Of a DNA stretch of 52,183 nucleotides, positions 22,494 through 34,155 are shown piece by piece; within the stretch, counting starts at the first letter, position 1; each line of letters opens with the position of its first letter. Both the position numbers and the translations under genes were made by a program. Source of the DNA: Azolla pinnata (lineage: Eukaryota > Streptophyta > Polypodiopsida > Salviniales > Salviniaceae); contig JBBBWG010029533.1 of NCBI GenBank assembly GCA_037176905.1, positions 1-52,183 on the forward strand. The letters run 5' to 3'. The notes under the pieces were generated by a model. It worked only from the letters and a program-made list of their open reading frames with translations, made no database searches and was not told the DNA's origin.

Positions 22494-25400
22494 GTTGACT
22501 GGTCATTAAGAAAGCGGTTTTGTACCTATTTGGAAAATTTCGACTAGACAATGTTTTGGATATGGTTGCTAATTGAGTACCTTGTTTTTGCAAGTTTGTG
22601 AAGAGTTCACCAGCGTGAAAATTTGAGTGGATCTTATTTTCATTGTCTACTAATGGCAAGTGTCTATGAAAGTTGCAGTTGTCTGTTTAGTTTGATTTGG
22701 GATAAGACAGCATAGAAATTTCGTTTGCCAAAATGAATCCTTGGTTACATTTATTCAGTGACGAGAAAGTATTTTTTAATGAATTGGATTAGGCAAAGCT
22801 GAAACGAGATCAGATTTAAATTAAATGTCTCTGATGGCTCTGATAGAATGTGAGCATCAATTGTGATATAAATATCAACAGCTATTCTTGTAAGGGCTCA
22901 TTTTAGAATAATGATGAGATCCAGCTGATGTGGTTCTGTTTACTTCTTGAATTGTCTCTGGTTTATACAAATGCATTTTGTTGGATTATTGTTTGACAGT
23001 TGTGATAAAGCATTGATTCTCATTTGGATCGAATGCTCAGCAGCCTCTTTAGGATCGATTGAAGGTTTGTTGGTGATTACATCAAATGCAGAGAGTTTAA
23101 TTGCCGACCTTAACACATGTTTGAAGTTGAATCTGTACTACATTGGTGGAACGGACATCACAAAGGAATTACATGGAAAGAAGTGCTAAAGATAACATGT
23201 TAAACTGTTGTGTGTGGTCTCATTTTTAGGAGCTTTTTTCAGGGTGTTTATCCTCAAATCTTTACATGGTCATGTTTTCGTCAGTAGATTTAACCTGCCT
23301 GTTAACCCTAGTTTATAGTTTAGCATTGAAAAAACTGTGTAAATTTATGATCGAATCAACTGGAATTCGTACTTTCTCGACAAACTATGCTAGGTTTGTG
23401 GCACTGAGATTTCATGCATTTGGAGTTTTTGTTGAAATTGCAAATCCAATCATCTTTAGACTTTCTCAGCTTTGACAGTCAGGCCAGCCTTGACAACGTA
23501 TTCTGGCCATATGCATCAAAATGGACATGATCCAAGTTGATTGGTGTATTTTGGCTATAGAGAAGTGATGTGGCAAAACACGTACAATGACTATAAATTC
23601 TTGACATCTAAGTTTTTTCCACCTAATTTAGAGGTACTTGCCCTTCTTGTATGTAGAATAACCTAGTTATAAGCTCTTTTGAATTATATTTTAAGCTGAT
23701 GCTTTTTATTCATATTTTGAAATGATCATCTAGAAGAGAGCCTCGTGGATTTGGATATTGGGAGCCAAGAGGCGAATCATACCCTTTCTCAATGCGATTC
23801 ATGTTGGAGAGCCTGCTTGATCCCATTAGGGCAATTGATAGATTTCTATTATAATATTTTAATTTGTTATTAATGATATATTTACACCCTTTCAATGATT
23901 TTGTATGTTATTTAACAATCTTTTATACCAAGAAAGCCTCTTCTTTGACTTACTTTTGACATTTTGTGTCGATTTGTCGCGGAAGATTTGGAGCCCAATG
24001 TCGAGAGCTCATAACTTTTTCACTATATAGGTACTCTTATCAATATATATTTAAATCTCAATGGGAAGTTCTAAGGAATTGACGCTAGTAGTTTGGCATC
24101 GCGAATGGACTTATCTGTAGTACAAAACCTTTTGTCATTCTTAAAGTGTATGTTCGATTATCTTCATGTTGCATCAAATTGTAATCATGCAATTAAAAGA
24201 GTGATAAGTTAACTGAATTATAAGTTCCAAATCAAGCTGGAATAGGAAAGAAAGGTAACTTGAAGAAAAATTTTAGTGATCTGAAGGATTGAAAGCCTAC
24301 ATATAACCACCCCGTCTAAGCTATTTACTAATGATTCTCTAAAAACAAGTGTAAAGGAGGAAATTATGAAAAACAATACTATATCGACGACTATTGGGAA
24401 GTATTCATTATCTTACTAGTTGCAATAGACCTAATTTATGATTATGTGCTTGATTCTTTTCAAAATTCATGCAAAATCTTGGCATAGAACATCGGAAAGC
24501 ATTCAACCGTATACTTTGCTACCTCCAACGTACTAAAGCTGTGATCCTCGCTTATTAAAGCTTCCAAATGAATAATACATCCCAACTCAATGGATATTGA
24601 TACTATGCGTTTGACATCAGGAATGGTGTTCACATTTGTTACAGCTGCTAGAGTAGTGCCGAAGTAAAGGGCAGTCAGTGGTCTCTTTTTCCAATCTATA
24701 CAAGGATGCCACATGAATTAAATTGGAATTATGTTGCTCCTAGTGGGCTTTTTATCTTTACCTACGATTTGAAGGTATCGTCCTTGCCTAAAAAATGGAG
24801 AATTGGGGAACGTCTCATAGTATATCATTCCAAGGTGTGCATTGTTTAAGCACCGTTGAGAACTAAGATTGAGATCTAACAATCTGGGAGTTAATTTTCT
24901 GCCGAATAAGTTTCACAACTAACTAATTCTGTCGTCCTAGGTGTATTTTACGATGTGTCTACTTATTTATAAGTCTAGCTGATCTTCATTTGTATCATTT
25001 CTTTACTGATGGAGAGATCTGGTTATTTATTAAAAACGTTCTAAGCCATCATTAGTATTGTTAGAACTAGTAGCAATCCGGAGTATTAACAACATTCTAG
25101 TCTCTTAATAGCCCACGCCCCTTGTACTTAAACTTCAACTTATATTATAAGCCCTTGCAATGCACTCTTATTACTCTCATCCTCGATCTTGCTTAACCAT
25201 CTCCTTCAATCCTGATTCTTGCCGATCTTCCCATGGGAAGAGGATGTTTGATCACCAGCTTTTTTGTGGATTGCAGGGGGTCAAACAAGGATTGGGGATT
25301 AGGCTGTTGGATTCATTCCGTCAGTCATGGTGGCCTCCCTGATCATCATATTCAGATTGCTGCATCGAAGCGAACCTCGTCAGGAAAACCCTAATCGAGC

Positions 25401-26000
25401 TCCGCTTACATCGGCCTACATGCAGAACACGCTGCTGCGCGAAGCTGATGATGCTATGGACCTTGGGTTAGGGTTTATAACGAAACCCTAAACCGGCAAC
25501 GCCAAATAGATGCCTTGCTTACTTCACTTGCCCACAATCGAGAGATCTCGTGGCCTAATGGGATGGATCCTTACACAACCAGCATCAGGATGATCTGGCG
25601 CGGTCAGCTAAGCTCCCAGCAGCTCGCGACCGGAGCTACAGGCCTGATCTGTCACAAAAAAATGGCCCAGCAGCATGGCTTTAGCAGCAGCAGCACGATC
25701 ATCAGCGGCATGAAACAGCTCAGCGCAGATCCATACTTGGTGTGAATCACCCGGAAAATCGATCACGTAGATTAAAAAGACAGCGGCCACATGAACTACT
25801 CTGCGATTTTGTTCAATTTCCGCCGTCTGGCAGTAGGTAGGGTGCTTGGGCGCACGCAAACAAAATTGTGTTTACATATGTAAGTAAGAGAAAGAAAACG
25901 AAAAATTTGGCTGTTTCATAGTGTGCAGAAGGAGACGAAGAGAAGAAGAAGATGGCGATGGCAGAAGAAATCGAGGGCAATTTAAGTAGAGGTATGGAAT
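22494..26000. other. Spacer between RPL35 and the bHLH gene
   Basis: Includes the RPL35 3' UTR at its left and probably the 3' UTR of the minus-strand bHLH gene at its right. Frames in between (for example 22947-23189, 24460-24714, 25515-25745) show no domain and no splice partners. A TTAGGGTTT/AAACCCTAA inverted repeat with a 6-base loop lies at 25468-25491. Confidence 0.5.
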
Positions 26001-26377
26001 TTCTATGAGTGTGTATATATAGAGAGAGACAGCAGCGGTGAGCAGCGAGGAAAAAAAAAGGAAGGGGCGAGGATGAACGTGTTTGATCCCAGGGGCGGAA
26101 ATTGTGGTTTGGAGATCGGGAAGGAGCCGCGTGGGGGGGGCGGGGGAGAAGAAAGAGATGGATTGATCATGCGCCAATTCTGTAAGCGATCTGAAGAGGA
26201 GGAGACGATGAGATGAGGAGCAGCAGGCGGATGGAGGATGAGGATTCCTGATGATGGCGATGGCGGCGATGGCTGGGTTGATCGCGACGTGCGAAGAAAT
26301 CGCGGGGAGGTGTCTGTCGAGGAATCGCATCCGCGCCCGCGCTCAGGAATCAGGGCTTGGGGCGCAGGAATCATGGT

Positions 26378-28891
26378 TTAGGGTTTGAGGGGTGAGGGGT
26401 TAGGGTTGAGGGCGGCGATGGCGGCGTGGGAGACGAGGCAGACGCCCTCGCGGGAGAGATGGTGCTGAATGTCGGGGGAGGAGAGGAGGCGATGGATGAG
26501 AGCTCGCCGGAAGTGGGAGGGCACGATGGCGGCGGAGGGGGAGCTGCTGCAGCGGAAGCTTCCATGGCGGCGGCGGCGGCGCTGTTGGTCGTCGTCGTCG
26601 TCGTCGTCGTCGTCATGATCACCTGCAGCAGAAGCAGAAGGAGGAGGAGGATCCGGCATAGCCATAGCCATAGCCATGGCGGCGGAGGTGGAGCTGGAGC
26701 TGGAGCTGGTGAGCAGCGCGCTCACCTCCTTCTCCAGGCACAGCATCTGCGCCTGCATGAAGTTGACGTACTTGATGGCGAAGTCGAACATGGCGGCGGT
26801 GTCGAGGCGCGCCGCCCCCGGGATGAGCTGCGACAGGCTCTCCGTCTTCTCCCGGATGCGCTTGCGCCGCTGCCGCGCCGCGATGCTCTGCGGCTCCGCG
26901 CCGCCGCCGCCGCTGCTCCCGCTGCTGCTCCCGCTGCTCAAGCTCTGGCCGTGGCGATGCTGGCTGAAGCTCCCGCTGCTATGGAGCTGCGGCTGAATCG
27001 CCGCCGCCATGGAAGCTTCAGCCGCAGCCGCGCCGCCGCCATCCTCTGCAAACCCTAACCCTAGCCCGCCATCGCCATCGCCATCGCCAGCTGCTACGCA
27101 CAGGCCCCGCCTCGCCTCCGCCGCCCCCGCTGCTGCTCTCGCCGTTGACCTCGCCGCCGGCCTTGCCCGTGCCTTTGAACACGAGCTTGCTGCTGCTGCT
27201 GAAACTGATGCTGCTGCTGCTGCTGCTGCTGCTGATGATGGCGACGACGCCGATGAATGCTCCGCCGCCCCTCCCCCGATCTGCTTCCTCCTCCTCGCCG
27301 CCGCCGCCGCCGCCGGCATCGCCCGCCCCTCCCCCTCCTCCGCCCGCATCACGTGCTCCATTGTTATCCCATGCAGCACCTTCCCTCTCTGCGCCGCCGC
27401 CGCCGCCTGCACCTCGCCGTTGTTGCGGCTGCAGGGCGGGCCCTTCCATCCCTGCATCGGCAGCGCCGCCGGCTGCTGCTGCTGCCGCTGCAGGAGCTCC
27501 GCCGCTTCGCCCGCGCTGGAGCTCCGCCAGCTGTTGCCCGCTTCTGCAAGCCAGCGCTGGCGCCGCGGCGCCGCCATGGCTGCAGGCGCTGCTGAGCCGG
27601 CGCTGTTGCAGCCCCACGCTGGCTGCAAGGAAGCCAGATCCGAATAGTCGGAGCCCACATCAGGCTGCTGCTGCTGCATCCGCGCGTCGTGATCAAGAAG
27701 AGCCCCGCCTGCTGACAGAGGGAAGGGGAGCTCCGCTTGATGCGCAGAGATGCCGCCCATCGGCAGATGATACGCAGGCTGAAGCTGACGGTAATCCACA
27801 TCCGAGGGGAGGTCGCCGTCCGCCGCTTCGGCGACGTGCGCGCTGCTGCATGGCGACGCGATCGCAGGATGATGGTGATGAGGAGGAGGAGGAGGAGGAT
27901 GATCCGCGGAGGAGGGGGAGGAATAGGGGCGCAGAAGCGCGCGATGAAGATGATGCCCCCCGCCGCCGTCTTGGAAGGCAGGGCAGCAATCGCTGGGAGG
28001 ATTCCCGAAGAGGAGGGCGTGGCTATTGCTGCTGCTGCCGCTGCTGCTGCTGCTGCTGCTGCTGCAATCGCTGTACAGCATGGGCGGCGCTTCCTCTCCA
28101 TCTTGCTGCTGCTGCAGCTGCAGAAGCTGCGCTTGCGCTTGTTGGTGCGGGTGATCGGCGAAGAAGGGATGAGCCGCATCGGGGTGCAGGGGAAGGAGAT
28201 GGAGATGGTAGGGAGGAGGAGCTTGAGGAGGATTGGCGAATCCGCTCGAGTAGTCAGCATCCAGCTGCTGCTGCTGCTGCTGCTGCTGCAGGGCGGAATC
28301 CGCGGCTATGGCGAGGTTGTGATCATCCGAGGAGGCGAAGGAGGAAGAAGAAGCGGCGGCCGCCGCCGCCGCCGCGGATTGCAGGAGCTCAGGCAGCGCA
28401 TCGAAGGCGAGGAGCTGCTGGAGCGAGAGATGGAGGCTGTAGTGGGAGCTGAGCAGGGATTGGAGGCCCAGCACGGCGGCGATGGACGGCGCATGATCGC
28501 CATCGCCATCATCATTATCGGCCGCTGCTGCTGCTGCTGCTGCTGCTGCTTCTGTTGCTGCTGCTGTTGCAGCGGATGCGGATGATGATCCATAGAAGGC
28601 AAGCTCCGCGTAGTCGTGATCAGCCGCGGCAGCAGCAGCGTCAAATCCTCCGTAGCAAGAAGGAGGAGGAGGATTCGCCAGGCCGTAAGCGGAGGAATCG
28701 TGGAGCTGCGCGGCGCCGGCGAAGATGGAAGGATCCTGCATCTGCAGCTGCATCTGAAGCGGCGGCGGCGGCGGCGGCGGAAGCGGCGGCTGCAGCAGGA
28801 ACGGGGGAGGAAGGCGATGCTGCGGATGATGATGATGATGATGGTTGAGGAAGAAGGAGCTCATGTCGAGGTCGTGCTCGGCGCTGGCCAT
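26378..28891 (-). CDS. Large bHLH transcription factor with homopolymer tracts
   Basis: Single open frame of 837 codons starting at MASAEHDLD, the only ATG in this frame between the upstream gap and the conserved part. Residues ~669-720 form the bHLH domain: basic region SIAARQRRKRIREKT, helix 1, loop with PGAARLDTA, helix 2 FDFAIKYVNFMQAQMLCLEKEV. It resembles Arabidopsis bHLH52/bHLH53-type factors; the basic region carries Ala where E-box binders have Glu, so canonical E-box binding is doubtful. Most of the rest is low complexity: His, Pro, Gln, Ala, Ser and a nine-Asp run, coded by CAG/GCC/GAT-type repeats. The C-terminus has a short conserved-looking block (FRRALIHRLLSSPDIQHHL). At 837 aa it is much longer than most bHLH proteins. 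A role in nuclear DNA binding is expected; target genes and process are unknown. The 5' leader is cut by an assembly gap. Confidence 0.88.
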   Translation of the reverse strand: MASAEHDLDMSSFFLNHHHHHHPQHRLPPPFLLQPPLPPPPPPPLQMQLQMQDPSIFAGAAQLHDSSAYGLANPPPPSCYGGFDAAAAAADHDYAELAFYGSSSASAATAAATEAAAAAAAAAADNDDGDGDHAPSIAAVLGLQSLLSSHYSLHLSLQQLLAFDALPELLQSAAAAAAAASSSSFASSDDHNLAIAADSALQQQQQQQQLDADYSSGFANPPQAPPPYHLHLLPLHPDAAHPFFADHPHQQAQAQLLQLQQQQDGEEAPPMLYSDCSSSSSSSSGSSSNSHALLFGNPPSDCCPAFQDGGGGHHLHRALLRPYSSPSSADHPPPPPPHHHHPAIASPCSSAHVAEAADGDLPSDVDYRQLQPAYHLPMGGISAHQAELPFPLSAGGALLDHDARMQQQQPDVGSDYSDLASLQPAWGCNSAGSAAPAAMAAPRRQRWLAEAGNSWRSSSAGEAAELLQRQQQQPAALPMQGWKGPPCSRNNGEVQAAAAAQRGKVLHGITMEHVMRAEEGEGRAMPAAAAAARRRKQIGGGAAEHSSASSPSSAAAAAAAASVSAAAASSCSKARARPAARSTARAAAGAAEARRGLCVAAGDGDGDGGLGLGFAEDGGGAAAAEASMAAAIQPQLHSSGSFSQHRHGQSLSSGSSSGSSGGGGAEPQSIAARQRRKRIREKTESLSQLIPGAARLDTAAMFDFAIKYVNFMQAQMLCLEKEVSALLTSSSSSSTSAAMAMAMAMPDPPPPSASAAGDHDDDDDDDDDQQRRRRRHGSFRCSSSPSAAIVPSHFRRALIHRLLSSPDIQHHLSREGVCLVSHAAIAALNPNPSPLKP

Positions 28892-28947
28892 GGCGCCGCT
28901 GTCCTTGTTTCCTGCAGCAGCAGAAGAAGAAGAGCTCGGGATCGATC

Positions 28948-28982
28948 GGAGATGGCGATGGCGATGGCGATGGCGATGGCGA
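28948..28982. repeat. GGCGAT hexamer repeat at the gap edge
   Basis: About five GGCGAT units in the putative 5' leader of the bHLH gene (CGCCAT in the sense direction) run straight into the N gap, so the array is longer than shown. Confidence 0.85.
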
Positions 28983-29082
28983 NNNNNNNNNNNNNNNNNN
29001 NNNNNNNNNNNNNNNNNNNNNNNNNNNNNNNNNNNNNNNNNNNNNNNNNNNNNNNNNNNNNNNNNNNNNNNNNNNNNNNNNN
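28983..29082. other. Assembly gap of 100 N
   Basis: Exactly 100 unknown bases, a common placeholder size, so the true length is unknown. It is bounded on both sides by simple repeats (GGCGAT on the left, ATGC on the right). Confidence 0.98.
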
Positions 29083-29413
29083 ATGCATGCATGCATGCAC
29101 GCATGCATGGATGTGTGCGGGGCGCCGGCTGACGTCAGATCTGGCGCCTGGCAGCCCCGGAGATGACGTCAGAGGGATGTCACAGTCCGCATGTATGCAT
29201 GCGCGCTTGTCATGCGGGGGGTGCATGCGCATGCGCGCACATGCATACACGCGCGCACACATGAGGCCGAGGGCATGCATGCATGTGTGCGCATGCGTAG
29301 GCATGCATGCCGGCGTGCATGTATGTATGTATGCTGCGTGTATGTATGCATGCATGTGCGTGCGTGCGCGTGGAATGTATGTATGCATGCATGCATGCAT
29401 GCATGCGTGCGCG
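29083..29413. repeat. ATGC/ATGT-rich alternating purine-pyrimidine tract
   Basis: Begins with perfect ATGC repeats at the gap edge and continues for ~330 bases as interrupted ATGC, GTAT and GCGC words, including many self-complementary GCATGC/CATGCATG sites. Open frames on both strands here (Met-His-Ala-Cys repeats) are a by-product of the repeat. Confidence 0.85.
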
Positions 29414-29475
29414 TGTGGCTGGATGGATGTGGTGGAATAATAAACAATTTCTCTTTTCTTTTTTTTATCATCTTA

Positions 29476-29983
29476 TATATATATATATATATAACAATAT
29501 GTTTTTTGAAGGCGTTTTTGTTTTTGCTGTTGTTGTCGCTTTTTTGTTCTTTTGTTTTTTGTTCTTTTGTTTTTTCCTCCCAATTTGTTGCTTTTGTTTT
29601 TTCCTTCCTTTGTTTCCTCCTCTTCGCTGCCTGTTCCTCTTTTTCTCGCTTTTTGTTCTCGTTTTTTGTCTTGTTTTTCGATTTCCTTCGGTTTTTTCCT
29701 TGTGTTTTTTTCCTCAATTCTGCAATTGCCATTCCGTTCTCTCTTCTCAGAGCCCCTCTGTTTTGTTTTTTTTTGTTTCTGGCGTCTTTTTTGGTCGTTT
29801 TTGTGCTTCCTTTCTTCTGTTTCTTCCTTTCGCTCCAATTTTTGAAGCCAAAAAAAGACGGTTTTCTTTTTTGCTCTCTCTCTCTCTCTCTCTCTCTTCT
29901 CAATTCGCTCCATTTCGTGCTCGTGCCAAAATTGGGGTCGTTATATATCGATTTGAGCATGCTATACATTTATCTATATTTAC

Positions 29984-30018
<35 letters not shown>

Positions 30019-30040
30019 CGCGCGTGTGTGTGTGTGTGTG
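29476..30040. repeat. Cluster of AT, T-rich, CT and TG microsatellites
   Basis: An AT run near 29476-29492, a ~300-base T-rich stretch with recurring TTTTTTGTTCT words, a CT run near 29875-29896, and a TG run near 29985-30040 interrupted by GGCGCGCG. No coding potential is credible; long frames here are compositional. Confidence 0.85.
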
Positions 30041-30059
30041 TTCTTGAAAATCTGAAGGG

Positions 30060-31330
30060 CTTTTCATCAATCTAAGAGCTTGCAAAACAAGAAAATTTTG
30101 ATCTCCAAAGCTTGATATGTATATATGCATGGATTCTCTCTCTTCTGTTTATTACTCGAATTTTTTAGCTGTGTGGAGAACAAACAAAACAAGCTGCTAA
30201 ATTTCATTCATACATGCATTACAAATCTCGTTGCTCCGTTCATTTGATTGAATGGGAGATGAATTTCTCTCTGTTTGCTCGTGGAAACCGTAAAAGAAAA
30301 AGCCTCATTTCAATTTGAAAACCAAAGGAAAATTGGGGGGGGTTTTCTTTTTGGGCTTTGATTTTGTGCAAGCGTGGACAACACCTGACAAACGTTTATA
30401 AAACGTTTTTTGTTTTTTGTTTCTGAGAAGCAATCAAAACTAGAAAAGAATAGAAAAACGAGTGGGCTAAATCTAGCGGTTTCTCTACTAGAATTAAAAA
30501 GGGAAGGAAGAAGATTATTAGTTGTTTAATCGAAATTGAAGACAGGATAACTAATACAATTATTTTTTCTTTTAAAAACGTAGAGATGTATATCGGTTTT
30601 TAATCCAAGTTTAATCCAGCAGCCCCACCACCTTTTGCAATACTTCTCCCCCCTCCCTCCTGCAATTAATGCTTCCCTTTCCTTTTTATGTTTTGCTGTT
30701 TAATGACAATTAAGACCAGAGGAGCAAATCTTCTTGGGCTTTGTTTTATAAGAAAGAAAAGCAGAGCCCCAAAACAATCAAACAAACAAACAAAAAAGAA
30801 GAAGAAGAAGAAGAAACCAAACATTCAAAAAGATTGAGCCTCAAAACTAGAGCCCTCTCAGCCTACAGTCTATAACTACAGTTTAGTAACAACTATGATT
30901 AATGAGTAATTAAGAGCTCCTAATTCGGAGACAAGAGGGAGAGAGCCTCTTAAGCAGCCTGGTGTTTAGCGTCCTTTGATTAAATAAATAAATCACACAG
31001 CTGGCTGGGGAAACGAAGCAACTAATTAAAACCTCACTTAAATTATGCGCATACACATACATACACAACATTCTCTTTTGTAACTTGTTTTTCTTCTCTC
31101 TTTTTTGCACCTTCTTTTGAACCTTTTTAGCTGGTATATGTAGTTGTTTTTTCTTGTTAGTTTTTTGTTTTTTTTTAAGGAGGCTTCAAACTCTGGGAGT
31201 TTTTTTTTGTTCTTTTGGTTTTATTTTTGGGCAGAGCGAATGTTCTCTCCTTTTCTCCATGAAAGCCTTCTTTGTTTTTTTGGGGGAGGGGGGATTGCTT
31301 TTAATTGATGGGAAAATTAACCAAAACAAA
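30060..31330. other. AT-rich spacer, nothing recognised
   Basis: Low-complexity AT-rich DNA with a GAA run near 30797-30814. No domain, RNA gene or element ends were identified. Confidence 0.5.
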
Positions 31331-31338
31331 CACCTAAA

Positions 31339-31745
31339 CCAAATTATAAATTACATTTTAGCGCCTATGAGACACTACAAATTATGAATGATCGTCTTAG
31401 TTTTACAACTGAACGCGCAATCAATCAATTAAAATTTTAACACGAAATCAATCAATTGTGAGCTCGATTGATATCCAATCAACTAACTGGTTAACGCGCC
31501 AAATCGGTTAGTTGATTAGCACCAAAGTATCACGTCGATCAATTAATTAGATCCTAAACTTGCCTAGCTTTTGTTAACCGAAATCCAATAAGGGAATCGA
31601 TTAGGAATACAATCAATTAACGCTACACAAAACGGAATTAAGTGGCTGTTACATTTTCAGTGGAAGATAAGAGTAGGCATTTGAAATCTGTGGTTTTTGA
31701 TTTTAGCAGGCGTCAAACAAATGTAATTTATAATGTTGTTTGTTA
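31339..31745 (+). mobile_element. MITE-like element, copy 1
   Basis: Left end AAATTATAAATTACATTTTAGCGCC is matched in inverse by the right end, GGCGTCAAACAAATG followed by TAATTTATAATG. Inside are the family words GTGAGCTCGATTGATATC, AATTAATTAGATCCTAAA, GGGAATCGATTAGGAATA and GTGGAAGATAAGAGTAGGC. No coding capacity. Ends are approximate; no clear target-site duplication. Confidence 0.65.
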
Positions 31746-31850
31746 GCAGTTCTGTTTTGCTAATTCCCCCTTGATTCGTTTATCTATTTTTTCATTTATG
31801 TAATGTATGTAATATATTGTGCCTTTTCCAATGGAGAAGAGAAACGAGAA

Positions 31851-31943
31851 TTCATTGATTAATTCATGAATTCATTGATTAAGTCATTAATTGATTGATT
31901 AATTGATTAACTAATAGATTGATTAATTAATTGATTGATTAAG
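31851..31943. repeat. ATTGATTA short repeat
   Basis: Around ten overlapping ATTGATTA/ATTAATTG words in 90 bases, similar in composition to the interior of the MITE-like family but without its termini. Confidence 0.7.
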
Positions 31944-32395
31944 GGGGCAAAAAGGATCAAACGTACGTATGTATGGGGATCGTAGAGCCCAGAATCTTTC
32001 CTCAGATTCGCATCTGCGAGATCAGGACAAAAAAAACAAAAGAAACGAGCATTAAAACAAATACAAAAAGAAGAGAGGAAATCCGGTTTTTGCTTTTTTC
32101 GTTCTATTATTTATTTATTACTTAACAACAGCTCCAAATTCAATTATAGATCATTAAATAAATAAAAAGAACAGTGAGCACCGAGTTATAATTTTCTGCT
32201 GCTTTTCATTTATTTATTTCGTTCTTCTTTTTGGCTTTTTTTTCGAAACAAAATATGGGAAAAAAAAATGAAAATAGGACGGGCCAATAACGTAAATACA
32301 GAAAACGTTTGTATCCTCGTATTTCCACAATAATGCCCCAATGATTTCTTTTTTTCTTTTTCTCATTGTAATCCATGCGGAAATGTTTACGCCTG

Positions 32396-32940
32396 ACCAA
32401 TTTGTTAATTGCATTTTAAGACCTGTTTGTTAACATTAAAAACTAGAGATTAACATCTAAGTTTATCACTTGCTGTAAATTCAACCCCTGTTTAATTTGA
32501 TTGTCACTAAACCGATTGGATTCTAGAACTGCTAGCATCTGCTAATCGAATACGGTAAGGGAATCGATCAGCAAGCAACAATACGGAGTAGGAAACGATT
32601 AGTAAGGTGCTGCAGTAGGAAGATGAAGAATCAATGAACAAGAGAAGCAATTCGGTAAGAGAAGAAGGATTAGAAATCGATGAGTGAGGAGCAGTAATGG
32701 TAGCAAGGGAAGGAATCAGATTAATTAGTGGAATTAATCGGGAGTTGATTTGTAGTGAGAGATTAAGCAATGCGTTAATCTATGATTTAGAATTCTAAGA
32801 TGCGTAAAACTATGTTTAATAAATTTGTTAGGGGTTTATTGTTGGTAGTTTTTTTCTCCTTAATCCTTGTGGAAAAACACAAAAACTTCTCGAATTTACT
32901 TAATTATTTGCTTTTCTCTTCTGAATTTAGGTCCTGATAA
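32396..32940 (+). mobile_element. MITE-like element, copy 2, with shared flank
   Basis: Left end CAATTTGTTAATTGCATTTTAAG and right end TTTAATAAATTTGTTAGG (near 32838) are inverted matches of the family termini. The block 32411-32939 is a near-collinear direct repeat of 36483-37008, and the similarity continues about 100 bases past the terminus (CTTAATCCTTGTGGAAAAAC to TCCTGATA), so the copied unit is larger than the element. Confidence 0.65.
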
Positions 32941-33447
32941 CTAGATTAGGAAACCAAGCAAAAAACAAATGAAGGGTGCATTTATTCTTTTATTTGTTTT
33001 TAAAATCCGGTATTTCCCTTTCCTTTTATTTATTTAAAGGAACATTTTTATTCTCTTGATTATGCTTTGTTTTGTGTTTTTGTTTTTAAGATTCCCATGA
33101 TAGATTTGGTCTGCAAGCTTTGTATTTTGTTTTTCAGTTAATTCAATTGTTTTTGTGTGTTAATTTGGTTCCCAATTTACGAGGCGAAGATGTTGAGAAG
33201 AAGAAGAAGAGCAGAAAGATGCAAATACTTAATTAGCAGGGCTTGTGTACTAGAGCGACGTCATTAAGAGAATGATTATTCTTCTGATTATTGTGATTAC
33301 ATTATTATGAGTAGAGAATTTGTAATTGAGGTAATCCAATTATAACTAATGAAAGGACAATTTTCTTGGGAAAAAAAAATTAGTATGATTATCATTATCC
33401 AGCCTAGTAAGTTTGTGTCTTGTCTGATCCTTAATATATAGGAAATT

Positions 33448-33818
33448 TATAAACTACGTTTTAACGCCCATTAACACTAAAAATCACAAATTAACGCCTA
33501 GTTTTAGAAATCGACGCGTGATTAATTCATTTAACGCCAGAACGATTAATCATGAGCTCGATTAACATCAAATTAGCTAATTGAGTAACGCTCGTTCAAT
33601 TGATTAACACCAAATTAATTAGATCCTAAAACTACTAACTTTTGTGGTAATCGATTAGTATCGATCGCTCGGGAAGTGATTGGGAATAACATCGGTTAAG
33701 GTTATACTAAGGTAATTAACTGGGTCTTAAATTTTTAATGGGAGATAATAGTAGGCGTTAATCTGTACTTTTTTATTTTAGCAAGCGTTAAAATGTGACT
33801 TATAATTTTGTTCCGGCA
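33448..33818 (+). mobile_element. MITE-like element, copy 3
   Basis: Left end AAATTTATAAACTACGTTTTAACGCC and right end GCGTTAAAATGTGACTTATAATTTT are clear imperfect inverted repeats of about 25 bases. Interior shares AATTAATTAGATCCTAAAAC, ATGAGCTCGATTAACATCA and GGGAGATAATAGTAGGCGTTA with the other copies. This is the cleanest terminal-inverted-repeat pair in the window. Confidence 0.7.
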
Positions 33819-34155
33819 AATTTATATGTAGAATAGATCAATAAAAATAAACCCCGAATCCTTAATTTTTAATCGTCCATTAACAAAGAGAATGATCGAA
33901 TTAGAGGACTTAATCTTGCTTGATTAGCTAGTTGTGGGCAGGAGTATGCCTTAATCAAAAGTGGGCACAAAGCAAGCATTAACAAATAAGAAGGCGGCTA
34001 ATCAAAGAAAGCCAAAAAGGTTGAACCCATGGTGGAAAAACGTTACTCACTAAACACATTGATTAGCAATTTGCTCGTCTCAAAATGAATGCTCGTTCAC
34101 GAGCTGTTCTGTAATTAAAGACCCCGATTATTGGCTAACCCTATTTCTCTCTGCA

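Noticed and set aside
27009..28585. Several long plus-strand frames (Ala/Pro/Arg-rich) opposite the bHLH gene
   Set aside because: They are antisense shadows of the GC-rich triplet repeats; only the minus-strand frame contains a conserved domain.
29169..29969. Long minus-strand Lys/Arg/Glu-rich frame and its plus-strand Phe/Leu-rich mirror
   Set aside because: Composition follows the T-rich strand and the ATGC repeat; no domain.
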